A stretch of 64,000 bases of DNA, from the NCBI RefSeq assembly GCF_001457475.1, contig NZ_LN831029.1, positions 2,418,001 through 2,482,000 on the forward strand, in the 5' to 3' direction. Shown piece after piece: positions 1-8,446 of the stretch. The notes beneath the pieces were generated by a model. It was given only the letters and a program-made list of their open reading frames with translations, made no database searches and was not told the DNA's origin. Position numbers and translations under genes: made by a program. Numbering within the stretch: position 1 is the first letter of the stretch; each line of letters begins with the position of its first letter. This DNA is from Achromobacter xylosoxidans (GTDB lineage: Bacteria; Pseudomonadota; Gammaproteobacteria; Burkholderiales; Burkholderiaceae_B).

Positions 1-180
1 ACCGACGACAGCGGCCCCAACAGCGCCGCCGGCCGCGCCCGCGCCATCGGCATCGGTCCCTCGGTGCGCTACATGAACGACCGCGGCTGGCTGTTCACCG
101 CCAAGTGGCAGCAGGAATTCCAGGTCAAGAACCGGCCGGAAGGCGCGCAGCTTTACGTCAAGCTGGCCATTCCGTTCTAG
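1..180 (+). CDS. C-terminal end of a SphA/MetA-pathway outer-membrane transporter-like protein (partial)
   Basis: The reading frame is open from the first base and stops with TAG at 178-180, giving the last 59 residues of a protein that begins upstream. The tail has the pattern GIGPSVRYMNDRGWLFTAKW, then a basic segment and a final LAIPF. This is the way proteins of the phenol/MetA-pathway (SphA-like) outer-membrane family end, with alternating beta-strand residues and a terminal aromatic. Members are thought to form outer-membrane channels for hydrophobic or aromatic substrates. Substrate and full length cannot be judged from the fragment. Confidence 0.6.
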   Translation, partial: TDDSGPNSAAGRARAIGIGPSVRYMNDRGWLFTAKWQQEFQVKNRPEGAQLYVKLAIPF

Positions 181-321
181 CGGGGGCATGCAGCGCCTGG
201 TCCAAAGGCGGTGGCCTGGCCGGCACGGCAGGAGGAAGGGGGCTGGCAAGGCGGGGCGCAAACCGCCTGTCGCCGCGAATGGGCTAGACTCAAGGCTCCT
301 TTTCGTTTCAAGTTGCCATCC

Positions 322-696
322 ATGATTGTCAAAGCCTTGCGTGTCGGTTTGGGCCAGCTGATTGTGCTGGGCGATGCGCTTACGCGGCCCCGCCCGCAGC
401 GACGCTCGGCGCAAGGCCAGGCCGCCGTCGATAGCGAGGCGGCCGCGCTGTCGCTCTACCAATTCCATGCCTGCCCGTTCTGCGTCAAGACGCGGCGCGC
501 CATCCATCGTTTGAACGTGCCGGTTGCGCTGCGCGATGCCAAGGGGGATCCCCAGGCGCGCGCCGAATTGGAGGCCGGCGGCGGCAAGGTCAAGGTGCCT
601 TGCCTGCGCATCGAGGAAGCGGGAGGCACACGCTGGATGTACGAGTCCAGCGACATCATCGCCTACCTTGAACAACGCTACGCGAACGTGGCCTGA
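322..696 (+). CDS. Glutaredoxin/GST N-terminal-domain protein
   Basis: A 124-residue protein with one thioredoxin-fold domain. From about residue 43 it reads LSLYQFHACPFCVKTRRAI, with a CPFC redox motif after a beta strand. Later come VKVPCLRI, which supplies the cis-Pro, and ESSDIIAYLEQRY, the last helix of glutaredoxin/GST N-terminal domains. The first 40 residues are a basic, partly hydrophobic extension that could be a membrane anchor. The ATG at 322 is chosen because the longer reading frame from 211 has no domain homology in its extra part. Role inferred: glutathione-dependent disulfide reduction or a small GST-like function. A lipoprotein gene follows 13 bases downstream. Confidence 0.8.
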   Translation: MIVKALRVGLGQLIVLGDALTRPRPQRRSAQGQAAVDSEAAALSLYQFHACPFCVKTRRAIHRLNVPVALRDAKGDPQARAELEAGGGKVKVPCLRIEEAGGTRWMYESSDIIAYLEQRYANVA

Positions 697-709
697 CGGA
701 GCCGCGCCA

Positions 710-1129
710 TTGGCACGCGCCGCCCGCCTTGCCTTGCTGACCGTGTGCGCGGCCGTCGCGCTGGCGGGCTGCGATTCGTCGCCGCCGCCGCCCGCGGGGT
801 CCAGGTTCACGGCCGAAACCCTGGCCACCCAGGAAACGCCACCCGAACTCCAGTTCAGGGGAGAGCTGGCGGGCAAGCCCATCCACCTGCTCATGCATGA
901 ATGCAAGGTTTACAAGGTGGACTCGGCAGAGGGCGGTAATGTCGCCTGGACGTTGGTGCTGGAGGGCGATTTCTCCCTGTTGCCCACGCGCTGCGTGCGC
1001 CAGGAACTGACCGCGGGCAAGGGCTTCGTGAAGGCGTTCATTGGCCGCCAGGCGTTCGGCGCTGGCGGCTGCTGCGCCGGCATCCCGGAATACCGCTCGA
1101 CCGACGGGCTGACCTGGAAGCCGCGCTGA
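710..1129 (+). CDS. Putative lipoprotein of unknown function
   Basis: The proposed start is a TTG at 710, eight bases after a GGAG ribosome-binding site that overlaps the end of the upstream glutaredoxin-like gene. This gives 139 residues that begin with a basic n-region and a hydrophobic stretch ending in the lipobox LAGC, followed by DSSPPPP, so lipidation and export are likely. The mature part contains GKPIHLLMHECKVYKVD and a pair of adjacent cysteines (GGCCAG) near the end, and resembles no domain I can name. The spacing suggests co-transcription with the glutaredoxin-like gene. Confidence 0.6.
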   Translation: MARAARLALLTVCAAVALAGCDSSPPPPAGSRFTAETLATQETPPELQFRGELAGKPIHLLMHECKVYKVDSAEGGNVAWTLVLEGDFSLLPTRCVRQELTAGKGFVKAFIGRQAFGAGGCCAGIPEYRSTDGLTWKPR

Positions 1130-1222
1130 TGCGCGCGGCGCAAGGCAGGGAGCCGTGTGCGATGGACCAGCGCCACGGCAGCCTGAACGGCAGGCCCCGC
1201 CCGTCTTGTCGACGTTGCCGCT

Positions 1223-2290
1223 TCAACCGTGCCGGCGCACGCTCTGGCTGGGGCTTTCGCCGTAGCGCGCCTTGTAGCTGGCGCTGAAGCGCCCCAGGTG
1301 GGCAAAGCCCCAGCGCAGCGCCACGCCGGCGACGTTCTGGCATTCGCCGGACACCAGCTCAGCGCGCGCCCGCTCCATGCGCAGGTCGCGCAGATAGTGC
1401 ATGGGGCTGATTCCCAGGAATTCCTTGAAGCCGGCATACAGGCTGCGTACGCTGACTCCCGCGATGCGCGCCAGCTGCTCGGCGCTGACCGGTTCGTGCG
1501 CATGCGCCTGCAGGTAATCCTGCACGCAGCGCACGTGGCGCGGCAGCACCGCGCCGCGGCGGCCCGCCGGGGTGGCGCTGTAGTTGTGGGGCAGGGTGGA
1601 CAACAGCGTCGCCGCCACCAGCTGTTCCATCTGGTGCACGATCAGCTTGTGCTCGGCCAGGTCGGCGTGCTGCGAGGAACAGTCCAGCAGATACGCCATC
1701 AGGCAGCGCCAGGCCGGACACTCGCGCCAGCGGAACCCCAGCTGGAAGCGCAACGGCCGCTCCAGGGTACAGCCCAGGTGGCCCACCAGCGTGCGCTCCA
1801 GCAGCGAGCGGCCCACGCGCAGCATGAACTGGTCGTTGTCGTCGGCCCAGTGCATCGCCAGGTCGTCGTCCGGGCTGACCACCGAGGCCACGTCCGGCGT
1901 CGAATCCACCCGCTGCGGCCCGCTTTCGATCAGGGCGGTGCCCGCCAGCGGCATCTGCACCAGGAAGAAGTCCTCCAGCGGTCCCGGCCGGATCTCGACG
2001 TGCGCCCCGTAGCGCAGCCGGTTCAGCGACACCTCGCCCAGCGGCTGGTGGTGCATGCGCGCGTTCAGGCGCTGCGTCGAACCCACCACCCCCAGGTGGT
2101 GGGGCCGCATCACCCGGCCCACCATGGCGCGCGCCTCGTCCAGGTCGCCCGAGGCGAACAGCTGGTGCGCGGGCGTCGCCAGGATGGTGTCGGCGCGCCA
2201 GCCGGCGGCGCCGGCCATTCCCGCTCCCGCCGAGCGCGGCTCGGCGGGGTGCCATGATGCCTCGGCATCGGACTGCGTCATGTTCAGCAT
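1223..2290 (-). CDS. AraC/XylS-family transcriptional regulator
   Basis: A 355-residue protein. The N-terminal two thirds look like the AraC-binding-like cupin domain of XylS-type activators. The C-terminal 100 residues form the double helix-turn-helix, with EQLARIAGVSVRSLYAGFKE as the first and the family signature VALRWGFAHLGRFSASYKA as the second, ending ARYGESPSQSVRRHG. The ATG at 2290 has an AAGGA nine bases upstream; the reading frame stays open further upstream but the extra residues are low-complexity. XylS-type members usually respond to aromatic or other carbon sources. The target is unknown, and no catabolic gene is immediately adjacent. Confidence 0.85.
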   Translation of the reverse strand: MLNMTQSDAEASWHPAEPRSAGAGMAGAAGWRADTILATPAHQLFASGDLDEARAMVGRVMRPHHLGVVGSTQRLNARMHHQPLGEVSLNRLRYGAHVEIRPGPLEDFFLVQMPLAGTALIESGPQRVDSTPDVASVVSPDDDLAMHWADDNDQFMLRVGRSLLERTLVGHLGCTLERPLRFQLGFRWRECPAWRCLMAYLLDCSSQHADLAEHKLIVHQMEQLVAATLLSTLPHNYSATPAGRRGAVLPRHVRCVQDYLQAHAHEPVSAEQLARIAGVSVRSLYAGFKEFLGISPMHYLRDLRMERARAELVSGECQNVAGVALRWGFAHLGRFSASYKARYGESPSQSVRRHG

Positions 2291-2520
2291 GGCCGGGATT
2301 CCTTGCTCTGTCCTGATGTCCGACGGGCAGCGGCCACCGGTTCCCCTGGCGGCCGCAAGGTTGCGGCGCGCCTTTATGATGGTCCTCATAGTAAAGCGCC
2401 GGGCCGGTGGCGGGACTGCTGGAAAACCCGTCCCGCCGGCGGCGGAACTATCCGTTTTTCGCCGCGCCTGTCCGGGGACTGCGAAAAATCGCCATCGGCG
2501 CCAATGGGCGACGCCTGCGC

Positions 2521-2823
2521 TCAGAGAATGGCCTGCAGTCCCTTGTCGGCGATCAGGTTGAGCAGCTTGAGCGCAGGGCCGGTGGGGCGGGTTTCGCCCT
2601 GTTCCCATTTGCGCACGGTCGAGGCCGTGGTGTGCAGGTGCAGCGCGAATACGGGTTGACTGAAATTCAAGGCTTCACGCAGCCGGCGGATGTCGGCTGC
2701 GCCAAAGGTCCGTACGGGGGGCGGGCAGAGGCTGTCGAACTCGCGCATGGTGACCTTGGTGATGGCGCCCGCTTCCTGCAGCGCCGCCAGGTCGCCACGC
2801 ACCGACTCAATGATCTTGCTCAC
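2521..2823 (-). CDS. higA: Antitoxin, HigA/NadS-like helix-turn-helix protein
   Basis: A 100-residue protein translated from a GTG at 2823 that overlaps the toxin gene by 17 bases. The C-terminal half carries an XRE-type helix-turn-helix: RRLREALNFSQPVFALHLHT followed by TASTVRKWEQGETRP, the typical recognition helix. A short N-terminal segment precedes it. Toxin-first gene order and overlap are usual for higBA. The predicted roles are neutralising the upstream RelE/HigB toxin and repressing the shared promoter. The symbol is by family analogy only. Confidence 0.82.
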   Translation of the reverse strand: MSKIIESVRGDLAALQEAGAITKVTMREFDSLCPPPVRTFGAADIRRLREALNFSQPVFALHLHTTASTVRKWEQGETRPTGPALKLLNLIADKGLQAIL

Positions 2824-3190
2824 AATGAATCTCCAACAATATGCCGGCCCCCAGCGCCTTCGACAATGCCTCCGGCGATAGCTCGAGAAACATCTTCCCG
2901 GCGAATCGCAGCGCCTTCTGCTCATCCTGTGTGATGTTTTCCTGGCTGTTTTTGGAAAATCCATGCAGGAATACGTAGCAGTGGCCTACTCGGGCGGAAA
3001 TCAAAGTACGGTAGCCATGGCTTTTTCCGCCGCCAGGACGTGCGACTCGCTGTTTGTAGAGCAGGCCGCCAAGGTTGGCGTCGACCAAGCCGCTTTCCAT
3101 TTCCCTCACCGCCATGCAAAGGGCAGTATCGGGTAACCGTTCGCTTGCTTGCCATCGGGCGAAGTGTTTTCGCTTCAGGACGCGCTTCAT
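2807..3190 (-). CDS. higB: RelE/HigB-type toxin
   Basis: A 127-residue protein from the ATG at 3190. It shows the HigB (PF06296-like) pattern: a basic N-terminus, then LLYKQRVARPGGGKSHGYRT, then a hydrophobic strand VGHCYVFLHGFSKN and a final helix with KALRFAGKMFLEL. Members are ribosome-associated mRNA endonucleases, with conserved Lys/Arg/Tyr residues serving catalysis. The gene is followed by its overlapping antitoxin. An inverted repeat 16 bases upstream is the likely autoregulatory operator. The longer reading frame upstream to 3322 lacks family similarity. Confidence 0.82.
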   Translation of the reverse strand: MKRVLKRKHFARWQASERLPDTALCMAVREMESGLVDANLGGLLYKQRVARPGGGKSHGYRTLISARVGHCYVFLHGFSKNSQENITQDEQKALRFAGKMFLELSPEALSKALGAGILLEIHCEQDH

Positions 3191-3205
3191 TTCTACCTCC
3201 GTACT

Positions 3206-3222
3206 ATACCCGATACGGGTAT
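3206..3222 (-). promoter_or_regulatory. Inverted repeat, likely operator of the toxin-antitoxin operon
   Basis: A perfect inverted repeat, ATACCCG-ATA-CGGGTAT (7-base arms, 3-base spacer), lies 16 bases upstream of the toxin start. A TTGACA hexamer on the minus strand (3237-3232) could be its -35 element, and TATAGT (3208-3203) overlaps the repeat, although their spacing of 23 bases is longer than usual. HigA-type antitoxins typically bind such palindromes at their own promoters. Confidence 0.6.
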
Positions 3223-3474
3223 GTTTTATATTGTCAATGCCTCCGTTTTCTGGCGGCTTTCGTCTGAGTTGCAGGACGGGCCAAGGGATGTCCTCCAGGT
3301 CTCCCTGCGAGGCGGTTTGCACAGAGCGCTTATTTGTCTTGTGAACTTATCGCGGACGGACAGGTTTTGCTCGGCGAACAGGGATCAGCGTGTCCACCTT
3401 GGTCGAGCGCCCAGGCATTGCGCTTGCTGCTCCCGCGGGCCAGGCGCATGGGGCGCCTCGCTCGGGAGAATTGC

Positions 3475-4470
3475 ATGAAAGTGAATCTGAAACCGTTGCG
3501 TGACCAGGTCATCGTGATCACGGGCGCCGGCAGCGGCATCGGCGCCGTGACCGCGCGCATGGCGGCCGCCAAGGGGGCCAGGGTGGTGCTTGCGGGCCGC
3601 CAGGAGGCGGCGCTGGAACAGGTGGCGCGGGACATTACGCAGGAAGGCGGCGCCGCCGCCACCGTGGTGGCCGACGTTGGCGTGCAGGAAGATCATGAGC
3701 GCATCCTCGCGCTTGCCGTGGAGCGGTTCGGACGCGTGGACACCTGGGTGAACAACGCCGGTGTGTCGATCTACGGCACGCTGGAGCAGGTGCCGATCGA
3801 AGACCAGCGCAAGTTGTTCGACACCGACTACTGGGGCGTGGTGTATGGCTCGCTGGCCGCCGTGCGGCACATGAAGGCCACCGGCGGCGCGATCATCAAT
3901 CTGGGCAGCGAAGTGTCCGATCGCGCGGTTCCGCTGCAGGGCGCCTATTCGGCGGCAAAGCATGCGGTCAAGGGCTACACCGACGCCTTGCGCATGGAGC
4001 TGCGGCAACTGGGCGCGCCGATTTCGGTCACCCTGATCAAACCGGCCTCGATCGCCACCAAGTTCACCGAACACGCGCGCAACTACATGGACGCCCAGCC
4101 GGACCTGCCTCCGCCCATCTATGCGCCCGAGCTGGTGGCCGAGGCCATCCTGCATGCCGCGCAGACGCCGGTGCGTGATCTTTTCGTGGGCGGCGCCGCC
4201 AGGGCGATTTCGGCCTTTGGCCAGAACATGCCGGGGCTGGCGGACCGCATGGCGGGTTGGCTGTTTCGCCACCAGCGAGGTCCGCGGACCTACGAGGAAA
4301 TGGGGCAGGATTCGCTGTACGACGCCGGCGGAGAACATGCGGCGGTGCGGCGCCCCGGACGCAGGTTCAGCGCGTATTCCTGCAGCGCGATGCACCCGCA
4401 GGCGACGACGCTGGCCGTGCTGGCGCTGGCGGGCGGCGCGCTGGCATGCGTGCTGCGCGGCCGCCGCTGA
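3475..4470 (+). CDS. SDR-family oxidoreductase with C-terminal extension
   Basis: A 331-residue protein with the classical short-chain dehydrogenase fold. It has the cofactor motif TGAGSGIG near residue 19, the NNAG motif, a catalytic Ser in INLGSEVSD and YSAAK as the Tyr-Lys pair. The family is usually about 250 residues. Here about 80 extra residues follow, ending in a hydrophobic segment (TTLAVLALAGGALACVL) and a basic tail, so the protein may be anchored in the inner membrane. A GGGAG site precedes the ATG at 3475. Substrate unknown. The gene runs convergently into the Bug receptor gene with only a four-base gap. Confidence 0.85.
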   Translation: MKVNLKPLRDQVIVITGAGSGIGAVTARMAAAKGARVVLAGRQEAALEQVARDITQEGGAAATVVADVGVQEDHERILALAVERFGRVDTWVNNAGVSIYGTLEQVPIEDQRKLFDTDYWGVVYGSLAAVRHMKATGGAIINLGSEVSDRAVPLQGAYSAAKHAVKGYTDALRMELRQLGAPISVTLIKPASIATKFTEHARNYMDAQPDLPPPIYAPELVAEAILHAAQTPVRDLFVGGAARAISAFGQNMPGLADRMAGWLFRHQRGPRTYEEMGQDSLYDAGGEHAAVRRPGRRFSAYSCSAMHPQATTLAVLALAGGALACVLRGRR

Positions 4471-4474
4471 TCCG

Positions 4475-5464
4475 CTACTTATCCAGCCACGGCGCTTCCT
4501 TCCAGAGCGCCTGGAACTCCGCTTCGCCGGCCGCCAGTTCCTTGGCGTATTCGGGGGGCGCCAGATAACGCAGCGGGGCGAACATGTCCCTGGCCTTGGC
4601 CTGGAACTCCGGATCGTCCACCGTGCGCTTCACGGCGGAGACGAGCTTAGCGCGCACATCGTCTGGCAGGCCCTTGGGCGCGGCCAAGCCGCGCAGCGAT
4701 GCCAGCTCGAAATCGAAGCCCTGTTCCTTGAAGGTGGGCACGTCCGGCAGCGCCGCCGACCGCGTCTTGCCCATCTGGCCCAGCATGCGCAGCGGCGTTC
4801 CGCCTTTCTGGTATTGCAGCGCTTCGCCCACGTTGATGGCGCCGATCGTGATCTCGCCGCTCGCCAGCGCGCCGCGTACCTCCCCGGCTCCCTTGTAGGG
4901 GATGTGGCTGAGTTTGCTGCCGGACACCCGCTCAAAGCGCAGCATGGCCAGGTGGTCATCGGAGCCCGTGCCCGTGGTGCCTACCGTCACCTTGCCCGGG
5001 TTCTTCTTGGCGTAGGCGGACAGGTCGGCCAGGGTCTTGATCGGGTTGTCGTTCAGCACCGAGAATGCGCCGGGATCATCGATCAGGTTGCCCAGCAGAT
5101 CGAAGCTGCGCCAGGTGAAACTGGTCTTGCGCTCGATGGGAATCGTCAACAGGTTCGGCGTGTTGATGAAGCCGATGGTGTAGCCGTCGGGCTGGGCCCG
5201 GGCCAGCTCCGAGAATCCAATCGCGCCGCCCGCGCCCGGGCGGTTCAGCACGACGATGCGGGCATCGCCGCCCAGGTATTTCTGCAGATAGGGCGCCATC
5301 ATGCGGGCCACCAGGTCGGTGCCTCCGCCCGGCCCGTACGACACGATCAGGTTGATCGGGTGTTCGGGATAGCCGGCCGCTCGCGCGCCGCCGGTCAACA
5401 GGGCGGCGCCCGCCAGCAGGGTCGCAAGGGCGCGCCGCGTCCAGCGTTTGTCTTGTCTTTGCAT
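4475..5464 (-). CDS. Bug-family tripartite tricarboxylate transporter substrate-binding protein
   Basis: A 329-residue periplasmic binding protein. It starts with a Tat/Sec-like signal (MQRQDKRWTRRALATLL, then a hydrophobic stretch ending GGARAAG). The mature N-terminus PEHPINLIVSYGPGGGTDLVARMM is the Bug signature, followed by NRPGAGGAIG and GTTGTGSDDHLA. Bug proteins deliver organic acids to TctAB-type membrane permeases; no tctAB genes lie nearby, as is common for the many orphan Bug genes of Alcaligenaceae. It is the last gene of a minus-strand set with a 2-hydroxyacid dehydrogenase and an RraA-like protein, so the ligand may be a hydroxy or oxo acid (inference). Confidence 0.9.
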   Translation of the reverse strand: MQRQDKRWTRRALATLLAGAALLTGGARAAGYPEHPINLIVSYGPGGGTDLVARMMAPYLQKYLGGDARIVVLNRPGAGGAIGFSELARAQPDGYTIGFINTPNLLTIPIERKTSFTWRSFDLLGNLIDDPGAFSVLNDNPIKTLADLSAYAKKNPGKVTVGTTGTGSDDHLAMLRFERVSGSKLSHIPYKGAGEVRGALASGEITIGAINVGEALQYQKGGTPLRMLGQMGKTRSAALPDVPTFKEQGFDFELASLRGLAAPKGLPDDVRAKLVSAVKRTVDDPEFQAKARDMFAPLRYLAPPEYAKELAAGEAEFQALWKEAPWLDK

Positions 5465-5541
5465 GAGTTGTCTCCTTGGTATTTTGGCGGGGTCCGGCCT
5501 GCGTCGCGCCTTGCGGCGCGGGCAGCGGCCCCGCCGCGTTG

Positions 5542-6585
5542 TTATGTCAGGTTTGCGATGCGTTTGGCCGCCAGCGGCCAGGCCTGCGGATTGATGAGTT
5601 GCGGTGGGCGTTCGCCACGCAGCATCGCGGCGAGCTGCGTGGCCGATGAACGGGCGACGTTGCGCCGGGCTTCGTGCGTGACGCCGGCGGTATGGAAGGT
5701 GGCGACGACGTTGGGCAGGCCCAGCAGCGGCGCGCCGCGCTCGGGCGGCTCCTGGTCCCAGACGTCCAGCCCCGCGCCGCGCAGATGCCCCGCGCGCAGC
5801 GCGTCGTGCAGCGCCGCTTCGTCATGGATGCCGCCGCGCGCCGTCGTGATGAACACCGCTCCGCCTTTCATGGCCGCGAAGGCCTTTGCGCCGAACAGGC
5901 CGCGCGTGGAGGCGTCCAGCGGGCAATGCAGCGACACCACGTCGGACCACGCCAGCAATTCGTCCAGCGACACCGGTTCCGCGCCGCGGCTGCGGATGAC
6001 GTCGGCGGACAGCAGCGGATCGTGCGCGATCACGCGCAGGCCGAAGCCGCGCGCGATGCGGGCGACACAGGTGCCGATCTTGCCGATGCCGACCAGGCCG
6101 AGGACGCGGCCATGGATTTCGTGGCCCATCAGATCTTCGCGCGTGAAGCCGGCGTCGTGGCGCAGGCGATGGTGGGATTCCACCACCCGCCGCTGCACGG
6201 CCAGCAGCAACGCGTACGTGTGCTCGGCCACCGACTCCGCGTTGCCTCCCGCCTGGTTGACCACGGCGATGCCCGCCGCGGTGCAGGCCGCCACGTCGAT
6301 GGTGTCGTAGCCCGCGCCGCCGGACGAAACACATACCAGGTCCGGGCATTGCGCGATCAGTTCGGCATTGACGAACCATTGCCGCGGCAGTTCGTCCTTG
6401 GCCGCGGAAACGTGATACGCATGGGCCGACTTCAGGCCGGCCAGCGTACGGGCATCGTCGCCCCTTGCTGGCAGCACCGACAGCGAGATGCCGGGCGTGC
6501 CGCCGATGATCTCGTCGAACACCGGATCGAGCCAGAGGTCCAGGCGGCAGAGCCGGGCGGGTTTGGAATGTGCCGCCACGCTCAC
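5542..6585 (-). CDS. D-2-hydroxyacid dehydrogenase family protein
   Basis: A 347-residue NAD-dependent dehydrogenase of the formate/glycerate type. The Rossmann motif is GLVGIGKIGTCVARIARGFG. Catalytic residues appear in order: Arg in TTARGGIHDE, Glu in DVWDQEPPE and His in ATFHTAGVT. The GTG start at 6585 overlaps the stop of the upstream RraA-like gene as GTGA, implying translational coupling; a second GTG six bases downstream is also possible. Likely reaction: interconversion of a 2-oxo acid and a D-2-hydroxy acid in the same pathway as its neighbours. Substrate unknown. Confidence 0.85.
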   Translation of the reverse strand: MSVAAHSKPARLCRLDLWLDPVFDEIIGGTPGISLSVLPARGDDARTLAGLKSAHAYHVSAAKDELPRQWFVNAELIAQCPDLVCVSSGGAGYDTIDVAACTAAGIAVVNQAGGNAESVAEHTYALLLAVQRRVVESHHRLRHDAGFTREDLMGHEIHGRVLGLVGIGKIGTCVARIARGFGLRVIAHDPLLSADVIRSRGAEPVSLDELLAWSDVVSLHCPLDASTRGLFGAKAFAAMKGGAVFITTARGGIHDEAALHDALRAGHLRGAGLDVWDQEPPERGAPLLGLPNVVATFHTAGVTHEARRNVARSSATQLAAMLRGERPPQLINPQAWPLAAKRIANLT

Positions 6586-7250
6586 AGCACGCCTCGCGCC
6601 GTGAGCGTGGCGTCGACCCAGGCGCGATCCAGCGTTCCGCGCGCGATGTCCTCCAGCACGCGGGCTTCCGCTGCGGCGATCGCGCGCACGCGCGCCGCGA
6701 TGGCGAGCGCTTCGTCGGCGCGGATCGCCAGCAGTCCGTCGGCATCGCCCACCAGCAGGTCGCCCGGCAGCACCACCATGCCGTCGATCGCTACCGGCAC
6801 GTTGATGGCGCCCGGGCCGTCCTTGTAGGGTCCGCGATGGGCGACGCCGCGCGCGTAGACGGGAAAGTCGCCGGCGCCGATCGTCTCGCTGTCGCGGATG
6901 GCGCCGTCGATCACGAAGCCCGCCAGCCCGCGCCTGGCGGCCCATCCCGCCATGATCTCGCCGATGATGGCGTTGCTCATGTCGCCGCCCGCATCGACCA
7001 CGATCACATCCCCCGGCTCGGCGGAATCGATCGCCTTGTGGACCATCAGGTTGTCGCCGGGCCGCGTGCGCACGGTGTAGGCGCGGCCCAGGATGCGGCG
7101 GGTGCGATGCATCGGGCGCAAGGCCGAGGTTCCGGTCGCGCGGCTCATCGCATCGCTGATGTTGGCGACCGCCAATGCTTCATATGTCGCGAGTGTCTCG
7201 CGGCTGGGGCCGGCAGGACATTCCTGCAGCGTGAATCCGAACTCCGACAT
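6582..7250 (-). CDS. RraA-like protein / HMG-CHA aldolase family
   Basis: A 222-residue protein of the RraA/4-hydroxy-4-methyl-2-oxoglutarate aldolase fold. The diagnostic features are PGDNLMVHKAIDSAEPGDV, then DAGGDMSNAIIGEIMA, then GFVIDGAIRDSETI, where Arg-Asp binds oxo acid and metal. In a catabolic context such proteins are more often class II pyruvate/oxaloacetate-releasing aldolases than RNase E inhibitors. It is first of three genes running RraA, 2-hydroxyacid dehydrogenase, Bug receptor, the first two overlapping by 4 bases. A separate LysR gene lies 130 bases upstream. Confidence 0.83.
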   Translation of the reverse strand: MSEFGFTLQECPAGPSRETLATYEALAVANISDAMSRATGTSALRPMHRTRRILGRAYTVRTRPGDNLMVHKAIDSAEPGDVIVVDAGGDMSNAIIGEIMAGWAARRGLAGFVIDGAIRDSETIGAGDFPVYARGVAHRGPYKDGPGAINVPVAIDGMVVLPGDLLVGDADGLLAIRADEALAIAARVRAIAAAEARVLEDIARGTLDRAWVDATLTARGVL

Positions 7251-7380
7251 GGCGTCTTGTCTCCTTGGATGATTGTCCGAGGCGACTCTACGCTGGGCTC
7301 ACGGCGGTTTAAAGCGAATAATTTGATGTCGAAAACAACGCTTTTTGGAAAGCGTTGGCAGGGGCGTACGCGCAGAGGGG

Positions 7381-8280
7381 CTAGATCATCCCGGCGGGCG
7401 CGTGGAAATCCAGGCACGCCTGCGCGTGCGAGCGCAGGCTCTCCAGCATGGGCCGCGTATCGTCGCGGCGCCATTGGAAGGTGTAGGCCAGGGGCGGCAA
7501 TGGCGGAAAGCGCGGCAGCCGCCGCAGGTCGCCGCGCTGGATGAGAACCTGGGCCCAGGCGGCGGGCAGGAAACCCAGCCCCAGTCCCTGCCGCAGCATG
7601 GCGGCAATGCCGGGCCAGCTGTTGCAGCATTGATTGCGGCCTGGCGATACGCGCTGCTCGGTCAGCCAGTCGTCGAGAATACGGATCGCGCCCGAGCTTT
7701 GCGGCAGGGTGATGAGCGTCAGGCCAGGCAGGTCGGCCACTTCGAGCGAGGCCGCATCGGGCACGGCCCTGGCCGACACCACCCATTCGAAATGGGCGCT
7801 GCCGATCACGCGCGAGGCCAGCGAAGACCGGGACGAGGGCCCCGCGATCACCGCGAAGTCGAGCTCGCCTTCCTCCAGCCCGCGCTCGACCAGTTCGCCC
7901 ACGCCCACGAAGGGCTCGACCAGGAGGTTGGGGTGCGCCTGCTGGATGACGTCGATCAGCCCGGCCATCCAGGTCATGGCGGTCAGCTCGCCGGCGCCGA
8001 AGCGGCAACGGCCGGAGTAGCTGAGGTTGTTGCTGGCTTGCTGCATGAACTGGTCCGCATTGCGCAGCAGGTCCTTGGCATGGGGCACCAGTTGCTCGCC
8101 AAGCGCGGTCAGGGTCGCGCTACGGGCGCTGCGGCTGAACAGCGCGGCGCCGATCGAGGATTCCAGCTCGCCGATCCGCTTGGACAACGACGACACCGAG
8201 ATATTCAGCCGATTCGCGGCGATGGCAAAGTTCTTGCAGGTGGCGGCCCAGTAAAAGGCCTCGAGTTGCTTGAGCGTCAT
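7381..8280 (-). CDS. LysR-family transcriptional regulator
   Basis: A 299-residue LysR protein. The N-terminal winged helix begins MTLKQLEAFYWAATCKNFAI, with NRLNISVSSLSKRIGELESS as recognition helix. The rest is the two-lobed effector domain. It is divergent from the FMN 2-hydroxyacid oxidase gene, 166 bases apart, and upstream of the RraA-dehydrogenase-Bug genes on the same strand. It likely senses the cluster's substrate and controls both directions. A palindrome at 8346-8362 is a candidate binding site. Confidence 0.88.
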   Translation of the reverse strand: MTLKQLEAFYWAATCKNFAIAANRLNISVSSLSKRIGELESSIGAALFSRSARSATLTALGEQLVPHAKDLLRNADQFMQQASNNLSYSGRCRFGAGELTAMTWMAGLIDVIQQAHPNLLVEPFVGVGELVERGLEEGELDFAVIAGPSSRSSLASRVIGSAHFEWVVSARAVPDAASLEVADLPGLTLITLPQSSGAIRILDDWLTEQRVSPGRNQCCNSWPGIAAMLRQGLGLGFLPAAWAQVLIQRGDLRRLPRFPPLPPLAYTFQWRRDDTRPMLESLRSHAQACLDFHAPAGMI

Positions 8281-8345
8281 GGGGGCGGAGGATCGGGCCG
8301 GCGGCGAGCCGATTGAGGGCGACGAAAAGTGTAATAAAGGTCTTC

Positions 8346-8362
8346 AATAAAGTCACTTTATT
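8346..8362 (+). promoter_or_regulatory. Palindrome in the LysR/oxidase divergent region, candidate LysR operator
   Basis: AATAAAG-TCA-CTTTATT is a perfect inverted repeat with 7-base arms; allowing one mismatch it extends to 10-base arms. It lies just upstream of TATAGT (8380-8385), a good -10 element for the oxidase gene starting at 8447, and would overlap the -35 position. A LysR-type activator site there is plausible. Confidence 0.5.
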
Positions 8363-8446
8363 CAACTCTCGGCCCGGCCTATAGTCTTTCGCCGTCAAGA
8401 CCCTTGCACGGCGGATCGGCCGCCGAGCGCCGCCAGGAATCCCATC